From NCBI GenBank assembly GCA_964400725.1, contig CAYNVS010000040.1, positions 1 to 27,290 on the forward strand: 27,290 bases of DNA. Reading direction: 5' to 3'. This DNA is from CAYNVS01 sp964400725 (GTDB lineage Bacteria; Myxococcota_A; SURF-8; CAYNVS01). This document shows, in pieces, positions 8,204 through 15,272 of the stretch. How positions within the stretch are numbered: position 1 is the first letter of the stretch; each line of letters begins with the position of its first letter. The position numbers and the translations under genes were made by a program. The notes beneath the pieces are model-generated. The model did not search any database. It was not told the origin of the DNA and was given only the letters and a program-made list of their open reading frames with translations.

Positions 8204-9955
8204 ATGAATAAGTATTTTTATAATACGAATTTTTTAAAATACCAAATCGCTTTTCTTCTTGCGTTGACGGCGGTTTTCTTCGCCGCGGGGAACGGTTACG
8301 GAGCCGACAAAACGCCCGCCGACGGCGGAGCCTCCAATAACAAGAGTCTCAAGGAAGATAAAAAAGGCGGCAAGAAGGCGAAAGAGCCGAAGGAAGACGA
8401 GAAAAAAAATAAAAAGGACGATAAAAATAAAAAGGACGACAAAAAGTCCGTTGAGAAGAAAGACGAAAAAACGAACGCGGAAGACGCCGATGAGCCGCCT
8501 TTAGACAAAGACGCCGAAACCGGCGAGGACGACGCGATGGTTGACGAGTTTTTAAAAGACGCCGAGGAAGGAACAAAAGATAAGGAAATAGACGTAACGA
8601 TTGAAAAGGACGCTCAGTTCGAGGAGGAAGCTCCGAAGACGCCGAAGGAGTACACCTACACTCTCGATAAAATTATTCAGATGGCGCTTGAAAACAGCCA
8701 TCAAATAAAGGCGGCGAAGTTCGGCGTAGACGTGGCGGAGGAGCAGAAGAATATGGCCATAGGCGGCTATCTGCCGAAATTCACCGTTTCGGCCTACATC
8801 GCGCCAAGCCCTTCCTATGAAAAACCTAAAAGCGGAATGACCGTGGACGAATTCTGGGCGTACAATCCTAGCCAGTTCAACATCGACAGCGTAACGATGG
8901 GAACCGAAATAAAGGGCGTTCTGCCTGTTTATACTTTCGGCAAGCTGGAAAGCGCGCTTGATTTGGCCGGATTGGGCGTTGAAATGGCGCGTCTCGAAGA
9001 GATAAAAACTCGTTCCGACGTAATTTATCAGGCGTCCAAAGCGTATTACACGGTTCAGTTCATCGACGACATGCTCGACGTGTTGAAGGAAGGGCTCAGC
9101 GTGGCGAAGGACTCCCGCGTAAAACTGCTGGAAATGCTTAAAGACAAGTCGCAGACAAGCTCCAAAATAGATCTGTACAAGCTAGACCTTATCATCGCGG
9201 AGCTTGAGATGCGCATTCAGGGAGCCGAAAAATGGAACAGAATGATAAACGCGGCGGTCAGGGTTCTTTTGGGACTCAAACCCGACTCGCCTTTTTATTT
9301 AGCCGCCACGAAGCTAAAAAAGACTTCTTTTAATGTAGAATCGTACGAGACGTATCTTCAGTACGCGGGCGTTATGCGTCCGGACTTCAGGATGCTGGAA
9401 CTTGGAGAGATGCTGTACGAAAAGAAATCTTCTTTGTCGCTTTCAAAAATGCTTCCCAACCTCTTTATTGCCGGCTGGTTCAACGTATCTTATACGCCGA
9501 AAGCCTACGATCCGAGCAATCCGTATTTAAGCGACTCTTTCAACAATCTCGGCGCGGGCGTTCTGCTTGGCCTAAAATGGGAGTTCGACCCCATGATTAA
9601 TATAATGGAATGGCAAAAGACCAAAAGCGAGAAGCTCAAATTCCAAGAGACTAAAAGTTACGCTCAGCTGGGAATTCAGCTCGACATACGGGAAGCGTAC
9701 GAAGGGGTCAAGCAGAAGGAAAAGGAAGTAGCCACCAACTACGCCGGATTAAAGGCGGGCAAGAGCTGGCTGGTAAGCGAAAGCATGAATTACAGCGTCG
9801 GCCTTGCGCAGGCGAGCGACTTGGTCGAGGCCATCGGCGGTTTCGCCAAAACCCAGCTGTATTACTACCAGTCGGTTTACGATTACAACGTGGCCGTGCT
9901 AAATCTCGAACACGCCATCGGCAAGGACTTGACCAAAGCGACGGGCGGCAATTGA
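8204..9955 (+). CDS. TolC-like outer-membrane factor with charged N-terminal insert
   Basis: 583 residues. A signal peptide (about 1-33) is followed by an unusual segment, residues ~35-145, dominated by Lys, Asp and Glu, including a tandem DDKNKKDDKNKKDD-type repeat (DNA 8404-8440). The rest (about 147-583) resembles the outer-membrane efflux (OEP/TolC) family: YTLDKIIQMALENSHQIKAAKF, then GGYLPKFTVSAYI, paired long helical hairpins with a LPVYTFGKLESAL-like motif, and a second repeat with VLLGLKWEFDP and RLEHAIG-like NLEHAIGKDL at the end. TolC proteins are trimeric channels coupling inner-membrane pumps to the outside. No periplasmic adaptor or ABC/RND pump lies alongside; the MATE gene upstream does not normally use TolC. 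GGAAGG at 8194-8199 fixes the start. It is followed by a MlaC-like gene, so a role in envelope lipid traffic is possible but unproven. Confidence 0.85.
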   Translation: MNKYFYNTNFLKYQIAFLLALTAVFFAAGNGYGADKTPADGGASNNKSLKEDKKGGKKAKEPKEDEKKNKKDDKNKKDDKKSVEKKDEKTNAEDADEPPLDKDAETGEDDAMVDEFLKDAEEGTKDKEIDVTIEKDAQFEEEAPKTPKEYTYTLDKIIQMALENSHQIKAAKFGVDVAEEQKNMAIGGYLPKFTVSAYIAPSPSYEKPKSGMTVDEFWAYNPSQFNIDSVTMGTEIKGVLPVYTFGKLESALDLAGLGVEMARLEEIKTRSDVIYQASKAYYTVQFIDDMLDVLKEGLSVAKDSRVKLLEMLKDKSQTSSKIDLYKLDLIIAELEMRIQGAEKWNRMINAAVRVLLGLKPDSPFYLAATKLKKTSFNVESYETYLQYAGVMRPDFRMLELGEMLYEKKSSLSLSKMLPNLFIAGWFNVSYTPKAYDPSNPYLSDSFNNLGAGVLLGLKWEFDPMINIMEWQKTKSEKLKFQETKSYAQLGIQLDIREAYEGVKQKEKEVATNYAGLKAGKSWLVSESMNYSVGLAQASDLVEAIGGFAKTQLYYYQSVYDYNVAVLNLEHAIGKDLTKATGGN

Positions 9956-9980
9956 TTTCGCGCCCGAATTGCGTTATTAT
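9952..9980 (+). promoter_or_regulatory. Predicted promoter of mlaC-like/kinase unit
   Basis: TTGATT (9952-9957) overlaps the TolC-like stop codon; a 17-base spacer leads to TATTAT (9975-9980). The predicted start near 9987 lies about 25 nt before the ATG at 10012. Confidence 0.5.
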
Positions 9981-10011
9981 TAAATCTGCGTCTTTGGAAA
10001 GGAGCGTAAAC

Positions 10012-10617
10012 ATGCGTTTGTATTTTATCGCCGCAGCCGCGATGGCGGTCTTTTTCGCCGCTTCGTTGTCTTCCTTCGCAGCTATGGCTCAAAACCAAGA
10101 GCCTTTAAAGCTCGTAAAAAAAACCGAGCAGAAGATTAAAGTAATTCTTGAGAAGCCGACCGAAAAGGGAACCAAAAAACACGAAGCCAAAAAACAGGCT
10201 TTGCGCAAAGTCATCAACCAGATGTTCGACTTCGAGGAACTGGCGAAAAAATCGCTGGGCTCGCACTACGACGGAATGTCGGCTTCCGATAAAAAGGAAT
10301 TTGTAACTCTCCTGCAAAAACTTATCGAAAAAAATTATCTTATGAAGATAAGCGACCGGACGGAGTACAAACTCATTTACACCGACTACTCGGTCGATAA
10401 CGAAACCGCGACGGTGGTGGTTAAAGTGAAAAGCGGCACATACGAGCTTTCCTTTTCCTTCTCGCTGTACAAAACACGCGGAAGCTGGTACGTCTTCGAT
10501 ATGATTATCGACGACGTATCGCTTATAGAGAACTACTCCGGCGAATTCAATTCAATTATAGTCAAAGACGGAGTGGAAGCTCTTTTGGCCAAAATGCGCA
10601 AAAAGCTGAAGGAATAA
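10012..10617 (+). CDS. MlaC/Ttg2D-like periplasmic phospholipid-binding protein
   Basis: 201 residues. The start is ATG 10012, because AAGGAG lies seven bases upstream and a clean signal peptide follows (cleavage near AMA, residue 25); an upstream TTG at 9952 would spoil the signal. The mature protein matches the MlaC (Ttg2, toluene tolerance) family: RKVINQMFDFEELAKKSLG with MSASDKKEFVTLLQKLIEKNY, then a strand region ending RGSWYVFDMIIDDVSLIENY. The last is the conserved W-x-hydrophobic-D-hydrophobic-DGVS-like motif. Known MlaC ferries phospholipids between the outer membrane MlaA complex and the inner membrane MlaFEDB transporter. No mlaA, mlaD, mlaE or mlaF is nearby, so partners must be elsewhere. 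It lies 12 nt before the kinase gene, so the two are likely cotranscribed. Confidence 0.88.
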   Translation: MRLYFIAAAAMAVFFAASLSSFAAMAQNQEPLKLVKKTEQKIKVILEKPTEKGTKKHEAKKQALRKVINQMFDFEELAKKSLGSHYDGMSASDKKEFVTLLQKLIEKNYLMKISDRTEYKLIYTDYSVDNETATVVVKVKSGTYELSFSFSLYKTRGSWYVFDMIIDDVSLIENYSGEFNSIIVKDGVEALLAKMRKKLKE

Positions 10618-10629
10618 CTTATAAGCGGC

Positions 10630-11559
10630 ATGGCCGACCGGCTGGAGTCCCGCTTTGAAATAATTAAAAAGCTGCACAGCGGCGGCATGGGAGAAGTGTT
10701 TCTCGCCCGCGACCGCGTCAGGTTCGCCGGCGAGCTTTTAGTATTAAAGATTATACATCCATTTCTGCGGGAAATAGACGAATTCATGGCGATGTTCAGG
10801 CAGGAGGCCGAAATCGCCGCGACGTTGAATCATCCGAACATAGTGAACGCGCTCGAATACGGAACCGACGAGGAAGAGCCGTTCATACTCATGCGTTATT
10901 ACGATTCGCTGCCGCTTAACCGCTTTATATCCTTGACTTTTTCTCAGCGGTTTGCGTCCGGCTTAAATTCGCCGCGCGATTTGCGTCTCGGTCTGGCCGC
11001 CGTTATTCTCTGCGACGTCTGCGACGCGCTTTCCTACATTCACGCCAGAACCGGAAGCGACGGAAAGAGCCTTAACATTGTTCACCGAGACGTAACCCCT
11101 CAAAATATTTTAATTTGCCGCGACGGCGCGGCGAGGCTTTGCGATTTCGGAATCGCCAAATGGGCGGCCTCCGACATGAAAACGCGCCCCGGCGTTTACA
11201 AAGGCAAATTCGCTTATATGGCAAAAGAACAGCTGACCGGCGAGGCGGTCGATTACCGCGCCGACCTGTTCGCTCTGGGAGCGGCGGCGTACGAAATGGT
11301 TACCGGACAGGCGGCGATGCCGACGCGCAAAATGGAAGATTTATTTTCCTCGCGGGAAGGCGCGTACAGACTGATTCGAGAAAATCTTCAAACTTTTCCG
11401 CCCGATTTAAACGATATTATTTTGCGTCTCATGGAGCGGGAACGCGAAAATCGTCCTGAAAGCGCGGAAGAGGCCAAGAAAGTTTTTAAAAAACTCATTG
11501 AAGACGAACCGGAAATCAGACGCCGCCTGGTCGGTCTGATTGAAGCGCCGGAGCGGTAA
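10630..11559 (+). CDS. Soluble Hanks-type Ser/Thr protein kinase
   Basis: 309 residues, essentially only a kinase domain. Visible motifs are the Gly-rich loop SGGMGEV (residues 17-23), Lys40 in VLKII, the catalytic loop HRDVTPQN (HRD at 152-154), DFG at 172-174, and DLFALG later. The activation segment ends YMAKEQ where related kinases read YMSPEQ, so the APE proline is replaced. No membrane segment, PASTA or other sensor domain is present, which suggests a cytoplasmic kinase controlled by a partner protein. No cognate phosphatase is nearby. No clear SD precedes the ATG, and it lies 12 nt after the MlaC-like gene, so it is probably translated by coupling. The substrate is unknown; an envelope-related target is inference from its neighbours. 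Confidence 0.92.
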   Translation: MADRLESRFEIIKKLHSGGMGEVFLARDRVRFAGELLVLKIIHPFLREIDEFMAMFRQEAEIAATLNHPNIVNALEYGTDEEEPFILMRYYDSLPLNRFISLTFSQRFASGLNSPRDLRLGLAAVILCDVCDALSYIHARTGSDGKSLNIVHRDVTPQNILICRDGAARLCDFGIAKWAASDMKTRPGVYKGKFAYMAKEQLTGEAVDYRADLFALGAAAYEMVTGQAAMPTRKMEDLFSSREGAYRLIRENLQTFPPDLNDIILRLMERERENRPESAEEAKKVFKKLIEDEPEIRRRLVGLIEAPER

Positions 11560-11607
11560 TTGCGTCCGCGAAAATATTTACGCGATTATGCAAAAACGTC
11601 AACATTG

Positions 11608-11633
11608 CGCAAAATTTTCACGCAAATTTTGCG
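11608..11633 (+). terminator. Perfect 10-bp inverted repeat after the kinase gene
   Basis: CGCAAAATTT (11608-11617) and AAATTTTGCG (11624-11633) are perfect inverted repeats around TCACGC, 49 nt after the kinase stop. The position suits a 3'-end hairpin for the mlaC-kinase transcript, but no T-run follows, so classical termination is uncertain. It could instead be a binding site. Confidence 0.5.
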
Positions 11634-11722
11634 TCTCAAATCGAGAACGATGCAAAGCGGGGATTGAATTTTCAATAGTATCAAGCGGTTATGTTATTCA
11701 AATCGTTGGCGCTTGTTTTGCT

Positions 11723-11728
11723 TATAAT
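11723..11728 (+). promoter_or_regulatory. TATAAT -10 element before the tandem hairpins
   Basis: A perfect TATAAT at 11723-11728 sits about seven bases before a plausible start at ~11735. No -35 at 16-18 bases is recognisable; a TG lies three bases upstream, close to an extended -10. It would drive a short RNA ending at the 11829 terminator. Confidence 0.4.
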
Positions 11729-11734
11729 ATAATT

Positions 11735-11829
11735 GAGTTTGTCCTGTTCCCCCTTTTGTCAATCGGGTTACCCCTACTCGATTGATAGCAGTACCGCCCC
11801 GGTTACCCCTACCGGGGCGTTCTTGTTTT
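11735..11829 (+). ncRNA. Candidate small RNA with two hairpins sharing a C-rich loop
   Basis: Two consecutive hairpins have different stems but the same loop sequence. Hairpin 1 is CAATCG (11760-11765) with CGATTG (11779-11784). Hairpin 2 is CGCCCCGG (11795-11802) with CCGGGGCG (11812-11819). Both enclose GGTTACCCCTAC (11766-11777 and 11801-11812), a 12-nt identity. Stem divergence with loop conservation is what selection on an RNA loop produces. A TATAAT lies upstream, and the second hairpin ends in a T-rich tail, so a ~95-nt transcript is plausible. C-rich loops in known small RNAs often pair with the G-rich ribosome sites of mRNAs; whether this one does is inference. It could alternatively be the leader/attenuator of the methyltransferase gene. 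I do not recognise a named RNA family. Confidence 0.45.
11795..11829 (+). terminator. Rho-independent terminator (second hairpin of the pair)
   Basis: The eight-pair GC-rich stem CGCCCCGG/CCGGGGCG is followed at once by TTCTTGTTTT. This is a good intrinsic terminator and would separate the kinase side from the methyltransferase promoter downstream. Confidence 0.65.
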
Positions 11830-11846
11830 CGCGGTTCTCTCTTTTC

Positions 11847-11875
11847 TTGACAAACTGTCTAAGCAATCGGAAAAT
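11847..11875 (+). promoter_or_regulatory. Predicted promoter of the methyltransferase gene
   Basis: A perfect TTGACA (11847-11852), a 17-base spacer and GAAAAT (11870-11875). The -35 overlaps the small inverted repeat GACA AAC TGTC (11849-11859), a possible operator. The transcript would start near 11882, 37 nt before ATG. Confidence 0.5.
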
Positions 11876-11918
11876 AACGCAAGCATGACCCTTTTCAAAA
11901 AATCAGGAGCCGTTTGTT

Positions 11919-13604
11919 ATGTCAAATAATGACAATATTCTCTACTATGGAGACAATCTCGATATTTTAAAGCGATATATTAAAGACGAATCAGTTGATT
12001 TAGTTTATTTAGACCCGCCGTTTCAAAGCGGAAAAACTTACAACATACTTTTTCAGGAACGGGACGGAAATCGTTCGGCGGCGCAGATAAAAGCGTTCGA
12101 GGATACTTGGAGGTGGGATCAGGAGGCCGCAAAAGCGTATCAGGAGGCGATAGAGCAAGGGGGCAAAACCGCTCAAGCGATGCAGGCGTTCCGTATGCTG
12201 CTGGGCGAATCCGACATGCTCGCCTACATTTCGATGATGGCTCCGCGCCTTTTGGAACTGCGCCGGGTAATGAAACCTACCGCCAGCATATATCTCCACT
12301 GCGACCCCACCGCAAGCCACTATCTTAAATCGCTGATGGACGCGGTCTTCGGCTCTGAAAATTTCCTCAATGAAATCATTTGGAAACGAACGTCCAGCCA
12401 TAACCGCGCCAAACGCTGGGGGCCGATTCACGACGTGATACTTTTCTACGGCAAAACGTCTAATTTTACTTGGAATAGAATATTGCAGGATTTTAACGAA
12501 GATTACGTAGAAACTTTTTATAAGTTTAAAGACGAAAAAGGCGTTTTCCGTTTAAGCGATTTAACAGGCCCGGGCTCTCGAACGGGCGACTCGGGCAAAG
12601 CGTGGAGAGAAATAGAGCTTGCTAAAAAGCAGCGTCATTGGGAACCGCCTCCGGATAGGGCGCTCCCCGACTGGTTTGAATTTCCCGACGGTTACGAAAG
12701 CAAAACCATACAGGAAAGATTGGATATTCTTGACGCTCAGGGGTTGATTTACTGGCCGAATAAAAAAGACGGAATGCCCAGCTTTAAAAGATACATGAAG
12801 CCGACGAGCGGAGCGCCTATTCAAGATATTATAGACGATATTCCTCCGATTCCGACGCATTCAATAGAACGGCTCGGATACCCGACCCAAAAGCCGGTCG
12901 AATTGCTGGAGCGCATTCTTGCAGCCAGCAGCGATGAAGGAGACGTAATACTAGACCCGTTCTGCGGGTGCGGAACTACAATCGCCGCGGCGCAGAAATT
13001 AAACCGCAAATGGATAGGAATAGACATTACGCATTTGGCCGTAACGCTAATAAAAGAGCGCCTGAGAGATTCGTTCAACGGACAGGCCAAATACAAGGTA
13101 TTGGGCGAACCCGTTTCTCTTCCCGACGCGCAAAGCCTTGCAAAATCAGACCCGTATCAGTTTCAATGGTGGGCTCTCGGCCTCGTCCATGCGCGGCCTG
13201 CGGAGCAAAAGAAAGGAAGCGATAAAGGAATCGACGGACGTCTTTACTTCCACGACGAGACGACTTTATGCAAATCCAAACAGGTAATTATTTCGGTAAA
13301 ATCGGGGGCGGTAAACGTCGCGCAAATAAGGGACTTGCGAGGCGTCGTCGAAAGAGAGAAGGCCGAAATAGGCGTTCTGATTACGCTTCAGGAACCGACC
13401 AAGCCGATGTTGTCGGAAGTCGCCGGCGATTTCTACCATTCGCCCGGTTGGAACCAGAGCTATCCCAAATTTCAAATTCTTACAATTGAAGATTTGCTTA
13501 ACGGCAAGTCGATACAAATGCCTCCTCAACGGCAGGTAAACGTTACTTTTAAAAAAGCGCGGAACGTAAAACGCAGACCGCCGAAAAAACTAAGATTATT
13601 TTAG
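11919..13604 (+). CDS. Beta-class DNA methyltransferase fused to Mrr-like nuclease-fold domain
   Basis: 561 residues. Motif IV, DPPF (residues 32-35), comes first, and the SAM-binding motif I, DPFCGCGTT (from 346), comes late after YPTQKPVELL. This order defines beta-class amino-methyltransferases (N6-adenine or N4-cytosine). The target-recognition region should lie between, about residues 170-300. After the catalytic domain, residues ~415-540 form a second domain with GIDGRLYFHDE (D439), KQVIISVKSG (K461), RDLRGVVEREKAEIGVLITL and PTKPM. This resembles the restriction-endonuclease-like (Mrr_cat) domain fused to some methylases. The usual Glu/Gln two residues before the Lys is Ser459, so cleavage activity is doubtful. 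No separate restriction or specificity gene is nearby. CAGGAG nine bases before ATG supports the start. The stop TAG lies nine bases before the permease ATG. Signs point to an accessory, possibly transferred gene. Confidence 0.9.
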   Translation: MSNNDNILYYGDNLDILKRYIKDESVDLVYLDPPFQSGKTYNILFQERDGNRSAAQIKAFEDTWRWDQEAAKAYQEAIEQGGKTAQAMQAFRMLLGESDMLAYISMMAPRLLELRRVMKPTASIYLHCDPTASHYLKSLMDAVFGSENFLNEIIWKRTSSHNRAKRWGPIHDVILFYGKTSNFTWNRILQDFNEDYVETFYKFKDEKGVFRLSDLTGPGSRTGDSGKAWREIELAKKQRHWEPPPDRALPDWFEFPDGYESKTIQERLDILDAQGLIYWPNKKDGMPSFKRYMKPTSGAPIQDIIDDIPPIPTHSIERLGYPTQKPVELLERILAASSDEGDVILDPFCGCGTTIAAAQKLNRKWIGIDITHLAVTLIKERLRDSFNGQAKYKVLGEPVSLPDAQSLAKSDPYQFQWWALGLVHARPAEQKKGSDKGIDGRLYFHDETTLCKSKQVIISVKSGAVNVAQIRDLRGVVEREKAEIGVLITLQEPTKPMLSEVAGDFYHSPGWNQSYPKFQILTIEDLLNGKSIQMPPQRQVNVTFKKARNVKRRPPKKLRLF

Positions 13605-13613
13605 GATAAAGCC

Positions 13614-15164
13614 ATGAAAGACGAGCGCGGTTCGACCTTTAAATATAAGTGGACGACGTGGGGCGATCTCAACGCGTTCTTCGGATTGATGCTCGACAAC
13701 GTTCTTAACCTCGTTGTGCTGGCGGGGCTGCTTGCGGGCGTATTCGGGTTTCCAAAAGATTTCGTTCTGACGCGAATGATTCCCGGCACGGCGCTGGGCG
13801 TAATGATAGGAGACGTCCTCTACGCGGTAATGGCCTTCAGGCTCGCCAAACGGCTCGGCAGGCAGGACGTAACGGCAATGCCTCTGGGGCTCGACACTCC
13901 AAGCACTATCGGCATAGCGCTGGCGGTAATCGGTCCGGTTTACGCGCAGACCAAAAACCCCGAAACCGCTTGGCACGTCGGCATGGCGACTACATTTTTA
14001 ATGGGCGTCGCAAAAACCGTATTCGCATTCTTTGGCGAATACGTGCGGCGAAACATACCGCAGGCGGGCTTGCTCGGCGCAATCGGGGGCGTCGGCATAG
14101 CTCTGTTGTGCTTCTTTCCCATCGCAACGATTTTTTCGACTCCGGTCGTCGGCATGGCCGCCCTCGGATTGGTTATTTATTCGTTGGTCGCGCGGCTTAA
14201 ACTGCCGGGAGGCGTTCCGGGCGCGTTCGGAGCCGTTGCCGCGGGCGCGGCGCTTTACTACGGTCTGGGCGCGGGCGGGCTGCTGGGCGCTTCATATGTA
14301 AAACCGGCGCTTGAATTTACTCCGGGCGTGCCGCTTCCCACTCTGTCGATGTTTCAGAACTTCAGGATGGCTCTCGATTTCCTGCCGATAGCGATTCCAT
14401 TCGGTCTTCTTACTATTATCGGAGGCATCAACGTTACCGAAAGCGCGCGCGTAGCGGGCGATTCGTACAACACGCGCAACATTCTTTTGGTCGAAGCGTT
14501 CTCCACGCTCGTCGCGTCGTTCTTCGGCGGCGTAGTGCAATCGACGCCGTACATCGGTCATCCGGCGTATAAGGCTATGGGCGGACGCGCTGGATACGCG
14601 CTATTTACGGGCGTTTTTATCGGAGTCGGCGCCGCGCTGGGACTAATTCCGTTTATTGTCTCGGCCATGCCGCAGGCGGCGGTAATGCCGATATTAATCT
14701 TCATCGGCCTTGAAATCGTGGGACAAGCGCACCACGCAACGCCCAGAAGACACTCCGCGGCGGTTATACTCGCTTTCATACCGTCAATAGCCGAGTTGGT
14801 TCGCATTAATCTTTCCAAGTTCGGCGTCTTCCCCGACAAGTTGGCCGCGGGCGAGGCGCTCGACTCTTACATGGCGACGATGGCGCTGGGGCGCGGCTTT
14901 ATTTTAACCGGAATGCTCTGGGGCGCGGCGGCGGCTTGGCTCATCGACCGCAGGTTCAAGGCGGCGGCCCTTATCCTTTTCATTCTCGCGGCGTTCTCGC
15001 TTTTCGGCGTAATTCATTCGGTCTCGATGGACGGCGGGCTTTACTGGCCTTTAGCTATAAAATCGACTATGCACTTTCATATAGCCGCGGGGTACGCGAT
15101 GCTCGGCGCTATGTGCCTATTCGCGGGAACGGGCGCGAAAAAATCGGAATTCAAGGAAGAATAA
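13614..15164 (+). CDS. NCS2-type (xanthine/uracil-like) permease
   Basis: 516 residues with about 12-14 hydrophobic segments. After a short cytoplasmic start (GDLNAFFGLMLDNVLNLVVLAGLLAG) comes RMIPGTALGVMIGDVLYA and the highly conserved DVTAMPLGLDTPST, then ETAWHVGMA, TIIGGINVTESARVAGDSYNTRNILLVEA split over helix 8-10, and HHATPRRHSAAVILAFIPS. This is the pattern of a bacterial NCS2-related permease subgroup annotated as xanthine/uracil/vitamin C permease. Substrate is not certain; nucleobase is the default. The SD AGGAT overlaps the methyltransferase stop codon, so translation is probably coupled to it, although the permease could have its own promoter inside the upstream gene. No purine-metabolism gene adjoins it. 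Confidence 0.88.
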   Translation: MKDERGSTFKYKWTTWGDLNAFFGLMLDNVLNLVVLAGLLAGVFGFPKDFVLTRMIPGTALGVMIGDVLYAVMAFRLAKRLGRQDVTAMPLGLDTPSTIGIALAVIGPVYAQTKNPETAWHVGMATTFLMGVAKTVFAFFGEYVRRNIPQAGLLGAIGGVGIALLCFFPIATIFSTPVVGMAALGLVIYSLVARLKLPGGVPGAFGAVAAGAALYYGLGAGGLLGASYVKPALEFTPGVPLPTLSMFQNFRMALDFLPIAIPFGLLTIIGGINVTESARVAGDSYNTRNILLVEAFSTLVASFFGGVVQSTPYIGHPAYKAMGGRAGYALFTGVFIGVGAALGLIPFIVSAMPQAAVMPILIFIGLEIVGQAHHATPRRHSAAVILAFIPSIAELVRINLSKFGVFPDKLAAGEALDSYMATMALGRGFILTGMLWGAAAAWLIDRRFKAAALILFILAAFSLFGVIHSVSMDGGLYWPLAIKSTMHFHIAAGYAMLGAMCLFAGTGAKKSEFKEE

Positions 15165-15186
15165 GAAAGGTATTTTAAAGGATGGG

Positions 15187-15214
15187 TTGACCTCGGCCAA
15201 GCCGTCGTTAAATT
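15187..15214 (+). promoter_or_regulatory. Predicted promoter of bcp operon
   Basis: TTGACC (15187-15192), 16 bases, TAAATT (15209-15214). It lies in the 108-nt gap after the permease gene and would start transcription near 15221, at the edge of a palindrome. Confidence 0.45.
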
Positions 15215-15220
15215 TTTACT

Positions 15221-15236
15221 GCGGAATATTTTCCGC
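15221..15236. promoter_or_regulatory. Palindrome at the predicted bcp transcript start, possible operator
   Basis: GCGGAA (15221-15226) and TTCCGC (15231-15236) are perfect inverted repeats around TATT, flanked by a T-run and an A-run that could extend pairing. The position over the predicted start suits a repressor site; an mRNA leader hairpin is the alternative. No known regulator consensus was recognised. Confidence 0.4.
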
Positions 15237-15272
15237 TAAAAAATTACATTTTAACTTACAGGAGTCTTCTAA

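Noticed and set aside
9952..10011. Upstream TTG start extending the MlaC-like protein by 20 residues
   Set aside because: It overlaps the previous stop codon and promoter, lacks an SD, and would precede the signal peptide.
11540..11785. 81-residue plus-strand open frame over the kinase end and hairpin region
   Set aside because: It starts inside the kinase gene, covers a perfect inverted repeat and the first hairpin, and has no SD or family-like sequence.
11847..11875. GACA AAC TGTC as a C-protein box of a restriction-modification system
   Set aside because: No controller gene is present and the repeat is too short; kept only as a possible operator.
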